From: Prevotella sp. UBA3776
GTDB taxonomy: Bacteria > Bacteroidota > Bacteroidia > Bacteroidales > Bacteroidaceae
Direction: 5' to 3'
Length of the DNA: 16,438 nucleotides
Assembly (NCBI GenBank): GCA_002369515.1
Contig: DFFM01000020.1
Span: 1-16,438 of the forward strand
In this document: piece by piece, positions 12,899 through 16,438 of the stretch
Numbering within the stretch: the first letter of the stretch is position 1
Layout: each line of letters begins with the position of its first letter
Program-made: the position numbers and the translations under genes
The notes under the pieces: generated by a model
Told to the model about the DNA's origin: nothing
What the model saw: the letters and a program-made list of their open reading frames with translations, nothing else
The model's database searches: none

Positions 12899-13192
12899 CT
12901 ACGGCACGGGATCGTAGCCAGAGCCGCCCCATGGGTGGCACCGCAGGATGCGGCGAATGGCCAAATAGAGCCCTTTCACGGGTCCGTGCTTGAGCAGTGC
13001 CTGGCGGGCGTATTCCGAGCAGGTGGGCGTAAATCGGCACGAGGGCGGGGTGTAGGGCGAAATGGCTTTCTGATAGATCCAGATGGGCAACAGCAGCAGG
13101 GCAACCACCGCCATCGACAGCCAGTGGAGGGCTGTTTGGGTCCATTGCCACAGTGTTTTGGCCCAGTGTGTGATAGTGTCTTGGGTGTTCAT
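12899..13192 (-). CDS. yidD: YidD, membrane protein insertion efficiency factor
   Basis: The product has 97 residues. The family core is complete: [26 protein letters not shown] (about 37-62) and [14 protein letters not shown] (84-97). YidD is a small inner-membrane-associated protein that aids insertion by YidC. The N-terminal ~25 residues before the hydrophobic stretch ([14 protein letters not shown]) are longer than in many relatives, so Met27 is an alternative start. It lies 39 nt after rnpA, the conserved rnpA-yidD pairing. Confidence 0.95.
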   Translation of the reverse strand: MNTQDTITHWAKTLWQWTQTALHWLSMAVVALLLLPIWIYQKAISPYTPPSCRFTPTCSEYARQALLKHGPVKGLYLAIRRILRCHPWGGSGYDPVP

Positions 13193-13231
13193 GGCTCCAT
13201 TTGTTGTGCCCGGCGGCGGTTGGTGTGCAGC

Positions 13232-13645
13232 CTACAGTTTCTCGCTGAGTCGGGTGAGCAGGTTTCTCATCTTTCGCTCCACGTGGGCCGTTTCGTGCAG
13301 TTGGTTGTCGGTCCAGACAAAGGCCATCAGCACCTGCTCGCCGGGCTTTTCGGCCATGCGCTGCCAAAGGAGCTGTTTGTTCAGCCGGTAGGCCTCGCGC
13401 AACTGTCGTTTCACCCGGTTGCGCTTCACGGCGCGCTTGAAGCAGCGTTTGGGCACACTCACCATGATGCTTGCTGGCGGTTCGTGCTCGCCCCGCTCGA
13501 TGACCATGTAAACCAATCGTATGGGGAAAGCGGCCAGCGAGCGGCTTCCTCCCCCAACAAAGAGCTTGTCGATGAGCAGTTTGCTCTTGATGCACTCTGC
13601 TTGCGTCAGCCGACAGTTGCCGGTGGCTCCTCCTTCTGCATTCAT
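13232..13645 (-). CDS. rnpA: Ribonuclease P protein component
   Basis: The product is a basic protein of 137 residues. The RNA-binding signature KRAVKRNRVKRQLREAYR (about 70-87) is the RnpA RNR motif. IRLVYMVIE and IMVSVPKRCFKRAV fit the beta-sheet core. RnpA joins the catalytic RNase P RNA to trim the 5' leader of pre-tRNAs. It sits 24 nt after hemD and before yidD. No rpmH (ribosomal protein L34) is adjacent, unlike in many other bacteria. Confidence 0.95.
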   Translation of the reverse strand: MNAEGGATGNCRLTQAECIKSKLLIDKLFVGGGSRSLAAFPIRLVYMVIERGEHEPPASIMVSVPKRCFKRAVKRNRVKRQLREAYRLNKQLLWQRMAEKPGEQVLMAFVWTDNQLHETAHVERKMRNLLTRLSEKL

Positions 13646-13669
13646 CAGTTGTGTCGTCGTGGCGGTCGG

Positions 13670-14422
13670 TCAAGCTTCATTCATGCGGCGCAGGAAATCG
13701 CGCAGAGCTCCCGTCATCGAGGGGAACTGCTCCGACGGGGCCTGCAGGTCGAGGCGCAGGCCAGCATCGACGGCGGTCTTTGCGGTGGTGGGGCCGAAGG
13801 TGGCCACCACTACTTTCTCGAGCACGTCCTTGGAGAAATTGCTGGTGTAGGCATTGATGCCCGACGGGCTGAAAAACACGGCCATGTCGTAGTCGAAGCT
13901 GCTGATTTCCTCGGGGGTGAAATCGTTGCTCACCGTGCGATACATCACGCACTCGGTGTGCTGCAGTTTCTTGGCGTCGAGCATGTTCTTCACGCTGTCG
14001 TCGTGTACGTCGCTCATGGGGATGAGGTATTTTTCGGTTTTGTGCTTCACCATCGACGGCACCAGGTCGGCTATTTTGCCGGTCGATCCGAAGAACACCT
14101 TGCGTTTGCGGTACTGAACGTACTTCTGTATGTAGAGCGCAATCTGCTCGGTCACGCAGAAATACTTCATGTCCTCAGGAATGGTAATGCGCATTTCCTT
14201 GGCAAGCTTGAAGAAATTGTCTATGGCATGTCTCGAGGTGAAAACAATAGCAGTATGATTAAGAATGCTTATCTTCTGCTGGCGGAATTCCTTTGCCGAC
14301 AATCCTTCAACCTTGATGAAAGGACGGAAAACCAACTCTACGCCAAACTCTTTTGCGATATCGAAATAGGGTGACTTCTCACTTGCCGGTTTAGGCTGCG
14401 ATACCAAAATCTTTTTTACCAT
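13670..14422 (-). CDS. hemD: Uroporphyrinogen-III synthase
   Basis: The 250-residue product has the HEM4 fold pattern. The N-terminus is KKILVSQPKPASEKSPYFD, followed by an AIVFTSRHAIDNFF segment. The second half has VMYRTVSNDF, AVFFSPSGINAY and VVATFGPTTAKTAVDAG. The enzyme closes hydroxymethylbilane to uroporphyrinogen III with inversion of ring D, in haem and corrinoid synthesis. Overall sequence conservation is low in this family, but the SPSGI(N) and FGPTTA motifs are characteristic. It starts 7 nt after the DUF4271 gene, so translational coupling is likely. No other haem genes are in the window. Confidence 0.9.
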   Translation of the reverse strand: MVKKILVSQPKPASEKSPYFDIAKEFGVELVFRPFIKVEGLSAKEFRQQKISILNHTAIVFTSRHAIDNFFKLAKEMRITIPEDMKYFCVTEQIALYIQKYVQYRKRKVFFGSTGKIADLVPSMVKHKTEKYLIPMSDVHDDSVKNMLDAKKLQHTECVMYRTVSNDFTPEEISSFDYDMAVFFSPSGINAYTSNFSKDVLEKVVVATFGPTTAKTAVDAGLRLDLQAPSEQFPSMTGALRDFLRRMNEA

Positions 14423-14429
14423 CGGTGTC

Positions 14430-15524
14430 CTAATAATTTATTTTCAAATAATTACCAATCATCGCCAAAATTCCCCCTAAAGCAAGCAGAGGGATGATTT
14501 CGAGCGCACAAAAGTACAAAATTATTTGCAAAACGACACCAATTCCTTTGAAAAAGATAAGATAGCACTTATAAAATGACAATATTTTCACTAAAATTAT
14601 CACTATCAAGGCGTAAATCACGGCACTTTGCATCGACAAATTGAAATAAACCTGCAGCAGTACAAGTGGGAAAAGGGCCAGTCCCTCCATGGCGAAAATG
14701 AACAGCTGGGACTTGAGCCATTGTTCATTTTTTTTCCTGTCGAAAAATATCCAGTTCACACTCCAGTAGAGCAAACCCTTCAGCAGGAAATACACAACCA
14801 TGATGGCAAAGCAGATGGCAATAAGCTGATGTTGCGACGAGAGAATGAGCGTCTCGGCAATGTATTCGCGCGAATAGAAGAAGCACAGGATGGCAAACAG
14901 CAGGCACGTCAGCCCCACCAGGAAAAACTGCAGACGGATTTCGGCAGTCGTCTCGGTGACGCTCTTGGGGCCGCTCTTGGGCACGTAGAAGAAGTTCTTG
15001 GCTTGGCGGAGCAGAAAGCTGCGGGCGTGGGCCAGCGAGAGCAGGGCCACAACAAAGCATCCGAGCAGCAGTCCTGTGATGACATTGTCGTTGCGCATTG
15101 TGTAGGGCACCGGGTCGCCCGCCACGCCATAGCGTCCGCCGTTCAGTTCGGGATGGAACAGCGAGTCCTTGGCAAAGAAGCTCTCGCGGTAGTATTTGGG
15201 AAGGTTCACCTCCTTGAAGCTCTTGCCTGCGTCGTGGCCGGGCATGTGGAGCGTGTCGGGGCGTGTGCTGCGCTCTATCACCTCGGGTTGGAACACGGCC
15301 TGGATGGCTGAGTCCTGTTGGGCGGGGGTGGCGTCGGGCGGCAGCGACCGCAGCACCTCGTAGGGGTGGCGCGGCCGTGCGGGCCGCACAGGCTGGCGCA
15401 CCGGACTGGGCGCAGCCGTCATCTCGGTGGCCGTTTCGACGGCAGCCGTCGCGCTTTCCGCCGGCTGCTGCTGAGCCGCCGGCGTTGCTTGGGTGGGTAT
15501 GGTGTCGTTAAGAAGATGAAACAT
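14430..15524 (-). CDS. DUF4271 integral membrane protein
   Basis: The product has 364 residues. The first ~145 residues are soluble, with a Pro/Ala/Gln-rich low-complexity stretch (about 10-55). Hydrophobic segments follow at about 147-167, 198-217, 232-260, 273-294, 300-324 and 327-358, giving at least six membrane spans. The gene position before hemD and the C-terminal membrane domain match the DUF4271 family of Bacteroidetes, whose function is unknown to me. It starts 9 nt after metK. The GC-rich 5' third (15300-15490) contrasts with the AT-richer membrane part. Confidence 0.85.
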   Translation of the reverse strand: MFHLLNDTIPTQATPAAQQQPAESATAAVETATEMTAAPSPVRQPVRPARPRHPYEVLRSLPPDATPAQQDSAIQAVFQPEVIERSTRPDTLHMPGHDAGKSFKEVNLPKYYRESFFAKDSLFHPELNGGRYGVAGDPVPYTMRNDNVITGLLLGCFVVALLSLAHARSFLLRQAKNFFYVPKSGPKSVTETTAEIRLQFFLVGLTCLLFAILCFFYSREYIAETLILSSQHQLIAICFAIMVVYFLLKGLLYWSVNWIFFDRKKNEQWLKSQLFIFAMEGLALFPLVLLQVYFNLSMQSAVIYALIVIILVKILSFYKCYLIFFKGIGVVLQIILYFCALEIIPLLALGGILAMIGNYLKINY

Positions 15525-15533
15525 TTTTGGTTC

Positions 15534-16438
15534 TTACAGCCCAAATGCCTTTCTGATTTCATCCACGCGGTCGAGCTTCTCCCAGGTGAACAGCTCCACC
15601 TCCATGGTGCGCGTGGGATGATAATGGCTGGTGAAAGTCTTGGTCACCACTTCGCACTTGCGCCCCATGTGGCCGTAGGCGGCCGTTTCGCTGAAGATGG
15701 GTTGGCGCAGTTTCAGGGTGCGCTCGATGGCCTTGGGCCGCAGGTCGAACATGGAGGCTATCTTCTGCGCTATCTCGCCGTCGGTCATGCCTACATGGCT
15801 GCGTCCGTAGGTGTTCACGTAGATGTTCACCGGCTCGGCCACGCCGATGGCATAGCTCACCTGCACCAGCATTTCGTCGGCCACGCCGGCGGCCACCATG
15901 TTCTTGGCTATCCAGCGCGCCGCGTAGGCTGCCGAACGGTCCACCTTGCTCGAGTCCTTGCCCGAGAAGGCTCCGCCGCCGTGGGCGCCCTTGCCTCCGT
16001 AGGTGTCAACGATGATTTTGCGACCCGTCAGACCTGTGTCGCCATGAGGCCCGCCAATGACGAACTTGCCCGTGGGATTGACAAAGTATTTGATGTCGTC
16101 GCCAAACAATGCCAGCACTTTCTGGCTGTGAATCTGGGCTTTGACACGCGGAATGAGTATGTTGACCACGTCGCTCTTGATGCGTTCCAGCATGCGCTCG
16201 TCGTCAGTGTCGAATTCGTCGTGCTGAGTGCTCACCACAATGGTGTCGATGCGCTGCGGAATGCCCTCGTCGCTGTATTCCACCGTCACCTGGCTCTTGG
16301 CGTCGGGGCGCAGGTAGGTCATCACCTTGCCCTCCTTGCGTATGTCGGCCAGTGTATGCACGAGCAGGTGGGCCAAGTCAAGCGAAACGGGCATCAGGCT
16401 CTCCGTCTCGTTGGTGGCGTAGCCGAACATCATGCCCT
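15534..16438 (-). CDS. metK: S-adenosylmethionine synthetase, 5' end outside window
   Basis: The visible 301 residues begin at a [12 protein letters not shown] segment, the end of the GAGDQGxMFGY signature. The frame stays open to the window edge, so the Met codons at the edge are internal. About 130 N-terminal residues are missing, given the usual Bacteroidetes length of about 430. [20 protein letters not shown] and the phosphate-binding [17 protein letters not shown] are intact. The enzyme makes S-adenosylmethionine from ATP and methionine. The C-terminus ([14 protein letters not shown]) is complete. The DUF4271 gene follows after 9 nt. Confidence 0.97.
   Translation of the reverse strand, partial: GMMFGYATNETESLMPVSLDLAHLLVHTLADIRKEGKVMTYLRPDAKSQVTVEYSDEGIPQRIDTIVVSTQHDEFDTDDERMLERIKSDVVNILIPRVKAQIHSQKVLALFGDDIKYFVNPTGKFVIGGPHGDTGLTGRKIIVDTYGGKGAHGGGAFSGKDSSKVDRSAAYAARWIAKNMVAAGVADEMLVQVSYAIGVAEPVNIYVNTYGRSHVGMTDGEIAQKIASMFDLRPKAIERTLKLRQPIFSETAAYGHMGRKCEVVTKTFTSHYHPTRTMEVELFTWEKLDRVDEIRKAFGL

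Noticed and set aside
12882..13673. Minus-strand 263-codon frame overlapping rnpA and yidD
   Set aside because: It is an out-of-frame shadow of two recognised genes, with Arg/His/Pro-rich nonsense composition.
12935..14374. Plus-strand 479-codon frame
   Set aside because: It is antisense to yidD, rnpA and hemD, all of which have clear family motifs on the minus strand.
15534..16433. metK start at the Met codons near 16433
   Set aside because: The frame stays open to the window end, and these Met residues are part of the conserved GDQGxMFGY signature, so the gene starts outside.

Overview
The window looks like a chromosomal segment from a member of the Bacteroidales, most likely Prevotellaceae. 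This rests on three things: Bacteroidetes-type promoters (TTG or TTTG, 19-20 bp, then TAnnTTTG) before three genes, a type IX secretion (T9SS) C-terminal sorting domain, and lineage families such as DUF4271 and DUF3244. Every gene I accept is on the minus strand, so the window is read from right to left.

Right part (11548-16438): a tightly packed housekeeping cluster in the order metK (5' end outside the window), a DUF4271 membrane protein, hemD, rnpA, yidD and tyrS. Gaps are 7-52 nt. It ends in a strong intrinsic terminator at 11446-11489. No promoter is visible inside it, so it is probably read from a promoter beyond the window.

Middle part (8327-11332): a membrane-anchored TPR/coiled-coil protein with a helix-turn-helix-like C-terminus, with a good promoter and an 18-bp perfect palindrome touching its -33 box; a small secreted DUF3244 protein with its own promoter; and a small secreted protein carrying a single Rhs/YD motif fused to a T9SS sorting domain.

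Left-middle part (1347-8307): 19 nt after the sorting-domain gene comes a 2151-residue secreted SpvB/VCBS/Rhs protein whose AT-rich C-terminal tail ends in a restriction-endonuclease-fold (D...ExK...Q) toxin. After another 19 nt follows a DUF4304-like gene in the immunity position. The three genes look like one operon: sorting partner, toxin, immunity. The Rhs protein has no sorting domain of its own, while the gene just upstream is little more than a YD motif plus a sorting domain. That arrangement is the most interesting biological idea here.

Left edge (1-1346): a Y1/HUH transposase of the REP-associated (RAYT) type, flanked on both sides by REP-like palindromes. These are densely packed at 886-1338 and include a perfect 85-bp tandem duplication and hairpins with compensatory base changes. 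The REP cluster starts 8 nt after the immunity gene's stop codon. The first 63 bases are the start of another minus-strand gene that runs out of the window. I saw no tRNA, rRNA or CRISPR.
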